Positions 1 through 7,667 of a stretch of 64,000 nucleotides of DNA are shown one piece after another. A program made the position numbers and the translations under genes. The stretch's first letter is position 1. Each line of letters opens with the position of its first letter. The stretch is from Candidatus Ligilactobacillus avistercoris (GTDB lineage: Bacteria; Bacillota; Bacilli; Lactobacillales; Lactobacillaceae): positions 1 to 64,000 of the forward strand of contig DWXB01000003.1 in NCBI GenBank assembly GCA_019119415.1, in the 5' to 3' direction. The notes beneath the pieces are model-generated. The model was not told the DNA's origin. It saw only the letters and a list, made by a program, of their open reading frames with translations, and made no database searches.

Positions 1-96
1 CATCAGTATATCCAGTATTATAATAACGACAGAATTAAAGTAAAACTAAAAGGACTGAGTCCTGTTCAATACAGAATTCAGTCCCAGGTTGCCTAG
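1..96 (+). CDS. IS3-family transposase orfB, C-terminal fragment
   Basis: This is the last 31 codons of a transposase that starts upstream of the window. The frame contains the motif YYNNDRIKVKLKGLSPVQYR, which closely matches the conserved C-terminal tail of IS3-family DDE transposases (YYNxxRIxxKLxGxSPxxYR). The stop is TAG at 94-96. The catalytic DDE residues are outside the window, so I cannot say whether the transposase is intact. Confidence 0.8.
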   Translation, partial: HQYIQYYNNDRIKVKLKGLSPVQYRIQSQVA

Positions 97-130
97 TTAA
101 TAAAGTGTCCAATTTTTGGGGTTCACTTCA
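1..130 (+). mobile_element. Right end of an IS3-family insertion sequence
   Basis: The window opens inside an insertion sequence. Bases 1-96 read through in one frame to a TAG as the typical C-terminal end of an IS3-family (IS150-like) orfB transposase. They are followed by an end whose reverse complement begins TGAAGTGAACCCC and contains AATTGGACAC, which looks like a terminal inverted repeat. I place the element boundary at about base 130 (final CA dinucleotide). The left end, orfA and the target duplication lie outside the window. The element abuts and truncates the McrC-like gene. The boundary is inferred from one end only and could be off by a few bases. Confidence 0.75.
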
Positions 131-1073
131 CATCATAAATATACAAAGAATTATTTTTTTCAACTAACGCGTCAGGAATTTGATTATTATGAGGACTATA
201 TTCATGTCCATTAATTGTAAAATCCCATTGAGCTGTAGGAACGTACTTATGTAAATCTTCCTTGTCTTCCAAAGCTACTTTCATAATTTTCTCAAAAATA
301 ACGTGGAACTCTTTTGTCACGACCGTTAAATTATCAACATCTCCCAAGCCAAGATAGGTAATTAAATTTTTAACTAAAGTACGTTCGCGCATTGCATTTA
401 TCGTTGATAATCTACACCTAAGAATATTAATTAAATGTTCTCTATAATCCCTTTTTAAATACTCTCTATCTTCTTTTAAAAATCGTAATTCATCATTGTG
501 CAACCTATACTTAAAATCATTAAATATCCCTCCGAAGTTATCCGATATTTCAGACAACACAACCCTTTGTATATCAGAAACTATATCTTCTGTTTGGATT
601 TTTTTAGTTCTAAAAAAGTCCAAAATATAAGCTTCGTTATTTATAAAAACAGGTCTAATCTTCTTAATAGACTTATTCCAATTAATTATCCCTTTATCTT
701 TCTTACAAGATATTCGACTAGTAGGACTATATATCCCAAAATTATGGTAATCTTCAATAAGCCACTTTATAACCGAATATTTATCACTTAATTGTTTATC
801 AATTAACCTATCACCGTTGGAATTGTAAAATAAATTGTTTACAATAATCATTACTTGAACTAAATTCTGAATATCGGTATTAGTTAACTCATCACATAAC
901 GAAGTATTATGGGGAAGGAAAATATAAGATGTATTTCTCTCAATAATGAGACCAACTGCTTGTAATTTATAATTATTATTACTCTTAATGAAATATTCTC
1001 GTATGCATTCTGGAACCTTTTCTTCACTATAACTGTGACCATCTACAAAATAATGGAGATTATTCTTTTTCAT
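123..1073 (-). pseudogene. McrC-like restriction subunit, truncated by the IS element
   Basis: This gene follows the McrB-like gene and overlaps its end by 14 bases, the usual McrB-McrC arrangement. The chosen ATG at 1073 has a GGTGA ribosome site five bases upstream; a GTG at 1082 is also possible. The C-terminal end carries an IPD and then a YDVK motif. This fits the PD-(D/E)xK nuclease core of McrC/LlaJI.R2-type proteins, which cleave DNA when driven by an McrB-type GTPase. The frame stops immediately after the lysine, and the stop codon, the lysine and most of the valine codon come from the IS terminal repeat. The residues that normally follow the nuclease motif are missing, so the protein is probably inactive. 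Base composition is AT-rich, like its two neighbours. Confidence 0.75.
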
Positions 1074-2808
1074 TATGTTCACCAGTTAGCGCTTTAGCTA
1101 TTTCCTCACTAAAAAGATCACTAAACAGATCAGACGAACTCGAACCCTGTTTATCACAATCTGAGATATACCTACTAATTAAATCCCCCAACTTCTTTGG
1201 CCTGAAGAATTCTGTACGTTTATAACGCAGTACATCATTCCATAAATAACCAAATAACTTCGACGCAAATAATTTTTTATTTTCGATTTCATCTTTGCTT
1301 TTAAAGAAAAACTGCCCTAACAATGAATCTTCATTTACATCCATTTTATCGAGAAGCACATCATTTAAACTTTTAGCAAAGTCTTTCCATTTTTTCCCAA
1401 ATCCAGGAACTTCTATATCGGGATAATTATTATCATTTTCTCTATTCCAGTTTATACTTCTATACTGTAATTGCCACCTCCTTTTAAAAGCAGTATCCAA
1501 CGGAAATACGCCTTGGTCCGCTGGATTCATTGTGGCTATAATGCTAAGGTTCCCCGGTAATTTAACACCTTGATCGCAGAATTTGTATGCATTATCAGTT
1601 TGGCGGTCGATATACTCACTTAAATCCTTATTAGTAATACTATATGTACTAATACCATTTGATTCACGATCTAATAATTGAAAAGTATCACCAAATACTG
1701 AAGCAGCTTCGGCACGATTAAGTTCTTCAATAACTAAATCAACTTCTTTGTCCGGATGTTTTAACGCTTTAACAATTGCTCTTGTAAAAGGCCCGGCTAT
1801 ATATCTATAATCAATCCCCTCATTTTCTTCATTCCTAACGGGGCGCAAACCACCAACAAAACTTGAATAATCATAGTCTGGATAGAAAGTAATTCTATCT
1901 AATAAATTATTCCCATACTTTTTATTTACATAGAAGCTTTTTCCTGTGCCCGGAGCCCCATAAATTAATAAATTAACACCTTTTCCTTTTGGGATGCTAA
2001 CATTATCATGATAGTTTATTAACCTTTCATTGAAGAGGCTTTTAAACTTATTGGTAATACTATCATTATCATCACATTCTGTACTATATGATAATTTTGG
2101 ATATACTTTCTTAGGAACAGCCACTCGATAAATAGCTAATAGAATAAGATAATAATAATACAATCCTGATCCTTTTTTCTCAGAATCATATTTCAATGTG
2201 AGTTCGTCAGGATATCCTTTTTTTAAATCAAGACGCGTAGTTTTGTTGTCCTTTTTTGTTCGTAAGTTGTTATATGTATTTAGAATATCATCTACACAAT
2301 TATAAGCTTCGGGTAAAATGGAAAACGGAAACATCTCAACAACATCGTAGCCTATGGTTTTCACTAGTCTTAAAACAAAATTATTTGAATTATTTTGGTC
2401 CTTGCTTTCTGCCCTATTATAGGTAGAATAAACAATCTTTTTGACATTGTTTTTGATATAATCATTATTAGAATACAATTTGTCTATTAGACTTTCTCCA
2501 AATTGCTGACTAACAAATGTATTACCGTTTTTTTCTGAATACGCTATCACAACATCACCGATTACCTCATCACCATTTTTTATACTGGCTACATATTCCT
2601 GTTTACTTGTCTTGGATGGTATATCAGAAAGCTTTTCTACTTTTTCAATCTGAAACTCGCTATATCTATCATTGAGGTCCTTAACGATTCTATTGTAAAA
2701 CGTTAAAGAACTAAAGTTAAAGTTGTTTTGCCTATTAATATATTCTATAACCTTAGCATTCCCATTTATTAATTTATTCTTCAATGAATTTGAAATTTCT
2801 AATTTCAT
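1060..2808 (-). CDS. McrB-like AAA+ restriction GTPase/ATPase subunit
   Basis: This 582-residue protein has a Walker A motif GAPGTGKS at 284-291, a Walker B region VDLVIEELNRA near 356-366, the McrB-type signature MNPADQG at 427-433 and FKRRW at 441-445. These are the hallmarks of the McrB branch of AAA+ proteins, hexameric motors that translocate DNA and activate the McrC nuclease. The N-terminal 250 residues, expected to recognise DNA, match no domain I know. A GGAAG ribosome site precedes the ATG. Together with the McrC-like gene and the upstream methyltransferase it resembles the R1/R2 pair of LlaJI-type restriction systems. The motor looks intact, but its partner nuclease is truncated. 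Confidence 0.85.
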   Translation of the reverse strand: MKLEISNSLKNKLINGNAKVIEYINRQNNFNFSSLTFYNRIVKDLNDRYSEFQIEKVEKLSDIPSKTSKQEYVASIKNGDEVIGDVVIAYSEKNGNTFVSQQFGESLIDKLYSNNDYIKNNVKKIVYSTYNRAESKDQNNSNNFVLRLVKTIGYDVVEMFPFSILPEAYNCVDDILNTYNNLRTKKDNKTTRLDLKKGYPDELTLKYDSEKKGSGLYYYYLILLAIYRVAVPKKVYPKLSYSTECDDNDSITNKFKSLFNERLINYHDNVSIPKGKGVNLLIYGAPGTGKSFYVNKKYGNNLLDRITFYPDYDYSSFVGGLRPVRNEENEGIDYRYIAGPFTRAIVKALKHPDKEVDLVIEELNRAEAASVFGDTFQLLDRESNGISTYSITNKDLSEYIDRQTDNAYKFCDQGVKLPGNLSIIATMNPADQGVFPLDTAFKRRWQLQYRSINWNRENDNNYPDIEVPGFGKKWKDFAKSLNDVLLDKMDVNEDSLLGQFFFKSKDEIENKKLFASKLFGYLWNDVLRYKRTEFFRPKKLGDLISRYISDCDKQGSSSSDLFSDLFSEEIAKALTGEHNEKE

Positions 2809-2870
2809 AAAATAACACTTCCATCCCTAATCTTTAAGCTAGTTAATAAAGTTGCACTAATGTTATTAGA

Positions 2871-4742
2871 TTAATAATTTTTAACAAGGATTTCGGTTCT
2901 GGGGAATCTTCTCCCTGTTTTACCAATTAATATACACGTAAAATTATTATTATTAATCCATTCTTTAAGAGATTCATTAGTTTGCCCATGATGTGTTAAT
3001 ACATTGGACAATAAGAAACGATATCCATCACTGTTTAGTCGATTCAAATATCCTAATAAATCCTCTTCATCTCTTTCAGTCCACCTAACATCCATTCTGT
3101 TTCCATCATTATATGCTGCTGATGTAACAATATACGGAGGATCAAAATAAAAAATAGACTTTTTATCAAATTTTTTATAATCAATATTCGCAGCAGCTTG
3201 AGAATTTACCTGATACTTATGTTTAACAAAATAATCACTGAAGGTAATTATTCTTGATTCAACGTCTTCATTATATCCTGAATTTCCTACTGGAACGTTA
3301 TATTCCCCTCTACTATTAAATCTAATCATATGTTGAAAACTATAAAGAGATAATACGAAAAGTTTAAATGGATCCCGTTTGTCGTATGAGACACTATTAA
3401 AATCCTCTCTTAATTTTAAATAACCATCTTTGTTAGATTTTTTCAAATGATAATAGTTAATAATATTTTTCACGTTATTAATAATAATGTCAGAAGGGTT
3501 ACTTGCCAATTGATTCATAAGATTCGTAATTATACTTTGCTTGTCATTAAAAACAACTTTGTTAACACCCTTAATATTAGCTCCTACATTCCACGCCCCC
3601 GCCATACAATCAACAAAAGTTGTTATTGATTTAGGCAAGTTCTTTATTATAGTGGGTACAATCTTGTCTTTACTTCCGGCATAGTTTAAAGGTGACTTGA
3701 TTATCTTTAAATCTTTTTCGAAATAAATCAAGAACTCTTGCAGACATTTACCGTTAGCTTTCTGACTTTTGTTAAGGTTTCTGTATTCTTTAAATCTAAT
3801 TTTTTTAACGTCAATACTTCCTGAAACAGCATATTCTTTTATTATATTAATCAATTCGTCTAAAGACAATAACGCTTGATTACTATAGCTTACAACCACA
3901 CTTTTAAATTGAATTTGCCGAAACAAATCATGAAATTGATCTGCAACTTTACTACGTCGATTATACTCTGACATCCGTCGATTCACTCGTCTTCCTGTCT
4001 TACCGACTAAAATAGGATTGTCATTTAAAGTGATAGTTTCAAGCAAATGATATGCTGACGCATACTGCGTAACCGTATATGGAGTATCAATATAGGCGAT
4101 ATCCCCTTTTACTTTTCGTACCAAATCATTAGCATTCTCTGAAAAGATCGAATTTTCATAACTATAGATTGGCTTTTTTTCGATAGTTAATGGTTTTAGA
4201 ATCAAATCGTTCTTTGCTCGATTTTCCCACGTTTTAAAAAAAGCCTCGTACGTTCCTGATGTATTAGAAATACGCATAACAGATTCTAACAATGAAGCTA
4301 AAAGAAAAATATATTCATTTTCAGAAATAATGCCACTTGATTTAAACTCATTAATTTTACTCCTAATAAAATCTATCTTTTTAGCATTATTTATTTTAAA
4401 GAACATGCGGTTACCTACGGGACTATAGTTTTGCGTAATAAAACCATCACCTGGTAATTGTTCTGGATCAATATTATTGAAATAATCAAATGGAGACATT
4501 CCAATTATATTAACAAACTTATTAAATTTAGGTACATCGGGATTATTAGTCTTAGCCTGCGAAAAGACTGCTGCATAATTTTCTATATCATTCGCTATTA
4601 TTTGAAATTTATCTTTAAAATGATCGGCTACACTTCCAGTTCCTGCAAATAAATCTGCAAAAACGCCACTCTCAATTCCTTTTTCATTTAATAAATTATC
4701 TAATTGAGAGAGTAACCTTGTTTTATTTCCTATATATCTCAC
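2871..4742 (-). CDS. Two-domain M.FokI-like N6-adenine DNA methyltransferase
   Basis: Two D12-class (Dam-like) adenine methyltransferase domains are fused in one 623-residue protein. Domain 1 (about 1-345) has RYIGNK, the SAM motif FADLFAGTG (28-36) and the catalytic motif DTPY (219-222). Domain 2 (about 349-623) has NYAGSK, a degenerate SAM motif FVDCMAGAW and DPPY (534-537). The motif GKTGRR occurs in both halves (247-252 and 607-612). The first half resembles the N-terminal half of M.FokI, where each domain methylates one strand of an asymmetric site, so an asymmetric recognition sequence is inferred. The start is GTG at 4742 behind a GGGAG ribosome site. The gene is AT-rich and is the first of the three-gene restriction block. 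Confidence 0.85.
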   Translation of the reverse strand: MRYIGNKTRLLSQLDNLLNEKGIESGVFADLFAGTGSVADHFKDKFQIIANDIENYAAVFSQAKTNNPDVPKFNKFVNIIGMSPFDYFNNIDPEQLPGDGFITQNYSPVGNRMFFKINNAKKIDFIRSKINEFKSSGIISENEYIFLLASLLESVMRISNTSGTYEAFFKTWENRAKNDLILKPLTIEKKPIYSYENSIFSENANDLVRKVKGDIAYIDTPYTVTQYASAYHLLETITLNDNPILVGKTGRRVNRRMSEYNRRSKVADQFHDLFRQIQFKSVVVSYSNQALLSLDELINIIKEYAVSGSIDVKKIRFKEYRNLNKSQKANGKCLQEFLIYFEKDLKIIKSPLNYAGSKDKIVPTIIKNLPKSITTFVDCMAGAWNVGANIKGVNKVVFNDKQSIITNLMNQLASNPSDIIINNVKNIINYYHLKKSNKDGYLKLREDFNSVSYDKRDPFKLFVLSLYSFQHMIRFNSRGEYNVPVGNSGYNEDVESRIITFSDYFVKHKYQVNSQAAANIDYKKFDKKSIFYFDPPYIVTSAAYNDGNRMDVRWTERDEEDLLGYLNRLNSDGYRFLLSNVLTHHGQTNESLKEWINNNNFTCILIGKTGRRFPRTEILVKNY

Positions 4743-4827
4743 AATCCATTTTCTCCCTTAAAAACGAAGACTTTAACAGTATTTATACTAACAAAATAAA
4801 TCCCTTATGTATACTTTCCACACAAAT

Positions 4828-4857
4828 ACACGCACCACCCTTCCGAGTCGTGCGTGT
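4828..4857 (-). terminator. Hairpin after the Dcu transporter gene
   Basis: An 8-bp perfect inverted repeat (ACACGCAC / GTGCGTGT) lies just past the stop of the dicarboxylate transporter on the minus strand, followed by an AT-rich tract without a clean T run. It also marks the change from the AT-rich restriction island to chromosome-like sequence. Confidence 0.5.
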
Positions 4858-4876
4858 CCTTCACTATTCATTTAAC

Positions 4877-6175
4877 CTACACCGGCATCACATGAATCAT
4901 AATCAGGCCGATCACCATCGATACCAGCAACGTAAAGATTCCCGGTACGATAAAGCCATACTTGGTGGTGCCACCCGTTTCGTCGATGTCCGCCGCAAAC
5001 AGCATCGGTGGCTGGGCCGGAATGACGAACACGAAGTTCAGCGCCTGGACCGTTGCCAGCAAGAAAAGCGGCGTGATTCCGAGGCTCAGCGCAATCGGAA
5101 AGATGACTGCGACCGTGGCCGATTGCGACATGATGAGCATCGATGCCAACATGATCAGCGGTACCACGATCCACGTATTGTGCGTGACGATTGAGCCGAC
5201 CAGCTGCTTTAACAGCACCAGGTTGTGCGGGTTGTCAAAGAGCGTGGAACCCAACCAGCCTGGCCCAAGGACTGCAAGCAAGCCGCCGAACGCGGAGGAC
5301 CCGATCTTTGTAGCGAAGACCTTGCCCGGGTTAATCTTACAGAATGCCATGTTGATGCCCGCCGTAGCGAACAGCAGCAACATTACCATCAGGTCGTTTG
5401 GTACGGCCGTCATCTTACCGTGCAGCAGCATCCGCGGGGCAATCTCCGGGAAGATCCCAAACAGTAAGACGAGCGCAATTCCCAGAATGAACACCAGCGT
5501 TGCCAGCTTGGTCGTCACAGAGAAGTGCTGCTCCCCCTGCGCGGCGTCCTTGGCCTGGTACTGCTGCATGAATTCCTTATCACTTGTCTTGAACTTCTTG
5601 AGCGTCATGAACGTGCTCAGTAACAGCGTTGTTAGTAAGGCCGTTGGCAGCACGATTAATAAGTACTTCCGCATCGTAATTGCGTGGTTGGCAAACAACG
5701 ACAGCATGTACGCTACCGCCGCTGCGGCCGGGGAACACAATAGTGCCGTGTTGGCCGTTAGCGCCGTCGCCTTCAACGGCCGCTCTGGCCGAATCCCAGC
5801 CTTTACCGCCGTGTCCGCGATAATTGGTTCCAGTGACAGGGCGATGTTAGATGTCCCCACCCCGAACACAAACAGGAACGTGACGAGCGGGGCCACGTAT
5901 GTAATCAACTTCGGGTACTTCCGGATTACCCGGGCTGCGAGTGATACGAGGTAACCAATCCCACCGGCGAGCTCCAGGACCCCACCAGCGATCCCGATGG
6001 CGAGGATGATATAGACCGCCGCCAGCGGAACCTTGCCTGGTGCCAGGTGAAACAGAAAGACCATTACCAATTCACCGAGTAAGGCGAAGACCCCACAACC
6101 GACGGCGCCGCCGACCTTTAACCCGATTACCAGCAGCAGGACCATGATGAGGACCTGCAGCAAAAAGACAACCAT
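4877..6175 (-). CDS. Anaerobic C4-dicarboxylate transporter, DcuA/DcuB type
   Basis: This 432-residue integral membrane protein is hydrophobic throughout. The stretch RKYPKLITYVAPLVTFL, the motif GTSNIALSLEPIIADTA and the downstream RPERPLKA match the Dcu family (DcuA/DcuB), which exchanges fumarate, malate, aspartate and succinate. Length is close to the family norm of about 430-440. In lactobacilli such a carrier would supply malate or fumarate under low oxygen; the exact substrate is not readable. An AGGAGTG ribosome site precedes the ATG. The gene stands alone, with a hairpin downstream and a shared intergenic region with the divergent azoreductase gene. Confidence 0.85.
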   Translation of the reverse strand: MVVFLLQVLIMVLLLVIGLKVGGAVGCGVFALLGELVMVFLFHLAPGKVPLAAVYIILAIGIAGGVLELAGGIGYLVSLAARVIRKYPKLITYVAPLVTFLFVFGVGTSNIALSLEPIIADTAVKAGIRPERPLKATALTANTALLCSPAAAAVAYMLSLFANHAITMRKYLLIVLPTALLTTLLLSTFMTLKKFKTSDKEFMQQYQAKDAAQGEQHFSVTTKLATLVFILGIALVLLFGIFPEIAPRMLLHGKMTAVPNDLMVMLLLFATAGINMAFCKINPGKVFATKIGSSAFGGLLAVLGPGWLGSTLFDNPHNLVLLKQLVGSIVTHNTWIVVPLIMLASMLIMSQSATVAVIFPIALSLGITPLFLLATVQALNFVFVIPAQPPMLFAADIDETGGTTKYGFIVPGIFTLLVSMVIGLIMIHVMPV

Positions 6176-6483
6176 TGTTCAAATTCACTCCTATGGGTTA
6201 AGCTAAGTAACCCGTTTTTATTTGCACGGAAAATTATACCGCTAAATTCGGTGGGTGACGATCATTTTTGTGAAGTTTTTTCGCATGAACGGAGAGTGCG
6301 CGCTATTTTATCCGAATGTTCGGGCAATAACACTCACCTTCCCCTAAGAATATTTACCAATGAGGGGTATTTCCCTATTCACCCTAATCTTTCTGTATAC
6401 CACCCGTTTTTATTTTTGTTGACAAGCAACAAAAATCATTGTATGCTTGCCCCAACGTAGATAATTGATTGGAGGAATCTAAT
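6176..6483. other. Divergent intergenic region between dcu and azoR
   Basis: About 300 bases lie between the transporter start (minus) and the azoreductase start (plus). Besides the azoreductase promoter and operator listed separately, it holds an inverted repeat GGGTTA-N7-TAACCC at 6195-6213, just upstream of the transporter ribosome site, and a short repeat CCGAA-TG-TTCGG at 6312-6323. I cannot assign either. No open frame here looks like a gene. Confidence 0.5.
6412..6447 (+). promoter_or_regulatory. azoR promoter with overlapping 10-bp inverted-repeat operator
   Basis: A -35 box TTGACA (6419-6424), a 17-base spacer and a -10 box TATGCT (6442-6447) sit upstream of the azoreductase. A perfect inverted repeat with 10-bp arms ATTTTTGTTG and CAACAAAAAT around a 5-base centre (6412-6436) covers the -35 box. 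Its place over the promoter and the MarR-type regulator encoded two genes on suggest autorepression. The regulator-operator pairing is inference. Confidence 0.7.
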
Positions 6484-7119
6484 ATGACTAAGTTACTTGT
6501 TGTTAAGGCCCACCCCCACGTGGAGCCGAGTTTATCACTGAGCGTCGGGGATGCCTTTATTGAAGCCTACCGGGAAAGTCACCCAGATGATGACGTCGTT
6601 ATTCGCGACCTGTACGACACAACCGTTCCGCCACTCAACGACACCACGATGAGTGCCTGGAAGCACCAGAAGGCCGGACAGGAATTAACCGCTGAGGAAG
6701 CCATCCTCCTCTCCCGTCACAATGAATGGCTTGCCGAATTCATGGCGGCTGATAAGTACGTCTTCATCAACCCGATGTACAACCTTTTCCTGCCGGCTGA
6801 GTTAAAGCAATACATCGACGTCATGGCCGTTCCGCATAAGACGTTTAAGTACACGGACCACGGTCCCGTTGGTTTGATTGGCGACCGCAAAGTAATCCAC
6901 ATTCAGGCGGCCGGGAGCGTATACCACGGACCAGAAGCAAACCCCATGATGACTAAATTAGACTTTGGGGACGCTTACCTCCGGGGAATCTTCATGCTCT
7001 TTGGTGTGAAGGATTTCCAGAGCATCTTTGTCGAGGGGGCTGACCAGGATCCAACCAAGCGCGAAGCAATCATCACGGCAGCAAAGGAACAGGCAGCTCA
7101 GCTTGCCCGGAAGTTTTAA
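6484..7119 (+). CDS. azoR: FMN-dependent NADH-azoreductase (flavodoxin-like fold)
   Basis: This 211-residue protein belongs to the AzoR/AcpD family, cytoplasmic flavoenzymes that reduce azo compounds and quinones with NAD(P)H. Visible features are the N-terminal strand and phosphate-binding region KLLVVKAHPHVEPSLSLSV, the FMN-contact segment FINPMYNLFLPAELKQYID, and a later region containing HIQAAGSVY. Length fits the family. The start is the ATG at 6484, eight bases after a GGAGG ribosome site; an in-frame TTG at 6469 lies before the ribosome site and is rejected. Two bases separate it from the following MarR-type gene, so the pair is one transcript. The likely role is response to quinones or electrophiles. 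Confidence 0.85.
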   Translation: MTKLLVVKAHPHVEPSLSLSVGDAFIEAYRESHPDDDVVIRDLYDTTVPPLNDTTMSAWKHQKAGQELTAEEAILLSRHNEWLAEFMAADKYVFINPMYNLFLPAELKQYIDVMAVPHKTFKYTDHGPVGLIGDRKVIHIQAAGSVYHGPEANPMMTKLDFGDAYLRGIFMLFGVKDFQSIFVEGADQDPTKREAIITAAKEQAAQLARKF

Positions 7120-7121
7120 CC

Positions 7122-7598
7122 ATGGCAAATCAAATTGACCGGTTATCGCTGCTGATTGCCCAACTACGGCACACCCCGCATAACGAGCAGTCCACCGCTA
7201 AAAAGTGGATGCAAGCCCACGTCACGGATAATGCCCTTAAAGCCTTCATCCCCAAAATTTCGGTGGTGGCCTACCACTTACTGGATGCCCTGCTCCACCA
7301 CGGGGAAATGCCGGGGAGTGCCATTGCAACCGAATTGGGAGTAACCCGCGGAGCCGTGACCCGCGCGGCCCGCACACTCAAACAGCTTACGTTGATCACG
7401 GGAACCAAACATCCTGATAACCAGAAAAACATTTACTACCAGTTGACGGCATCCGGAAGGCAGCTCGCTGCGCTGCACAATACGATGCGGGAGGAACTCT
7501 ACCAGCAGTTAGCGGATCACATTCAGGCAACGTATACCCCGGACGAAATTGAACTCATTATCCGCTTTCTGGCTGACATTAAGGACAGTAACCTTTAA
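7122..7598 (+). CDS. MarR-family transcriptional regulator
   Basis: This 158-residue protein has a winged helix-turn-helix of the MarR type. The region from HLLDALLHHGEMPGSAIA through LGVTRGAVTRAARTL forms the DNA-reading part, and NIYYQLTASGRQL the wing. It is co-transcribed with the azoreductase. The inverted repeat over the azoreductase promoter is the obvious candidate operator. The inducer is unknown. Length and layout are normal for the family. Confidence 0.8.
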   Translation: MANQIDRLSLLIAQLRHTPHNEQSTAKKWMQAHVTDNALKAFIPKISVVAYHLLDALLHHGEMPGSAIATELGVTRGAVTRAARTLKQLTLITGTKHPDNQKNIYYQLTASGRQLAALHNTMREELYQQLADHIQATYTPDEIELIIRFLADIKDSNL

Positions 7599-7605
7599 TG
7601 CAAAC

Positions 7606-7637
7606 ATAGAGGCCGTGACAAAAATCACAGCCTCTAT
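7606..7637 (+). terminator. Terminator after the azoR-marR pair
   Basis: An imperfect hairpin ATAGAGGC-c-GTGA / TCAC-a-GCCTCTAT is followed by a T-rich stretch. It ends the azoR-marR transcript and faces the convergent beta-glucosidase gene. Confidence 0.75.
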
Positions 7638-7667
7638 TGTTGTCTCTATTCCACTAAATAACTTTTC

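Noticed and set aside
4718..5194. A 158-codon plus-strand frame over the Dcu transporter end
   Set aside because: It is antisense to a clear transporter gene, very rich in His, Arg and Asp, and lacks a ribosome site; a frame shadow.
4962..5954. A 330-codon plus-strand frame antisense to the Dcu transporter
   Set aside because: The length results from codon bias of the real gene on the other strand; composition is not protein-like and no start signal is seen.
6195..6213. GGGTTA-N7-TAACCC as a terminator
   Set aside because: A T run follows on the plus strand, but no plus-strand gene precedes it; an operator for the dcu gene is equally possible, so it is only mentioned.
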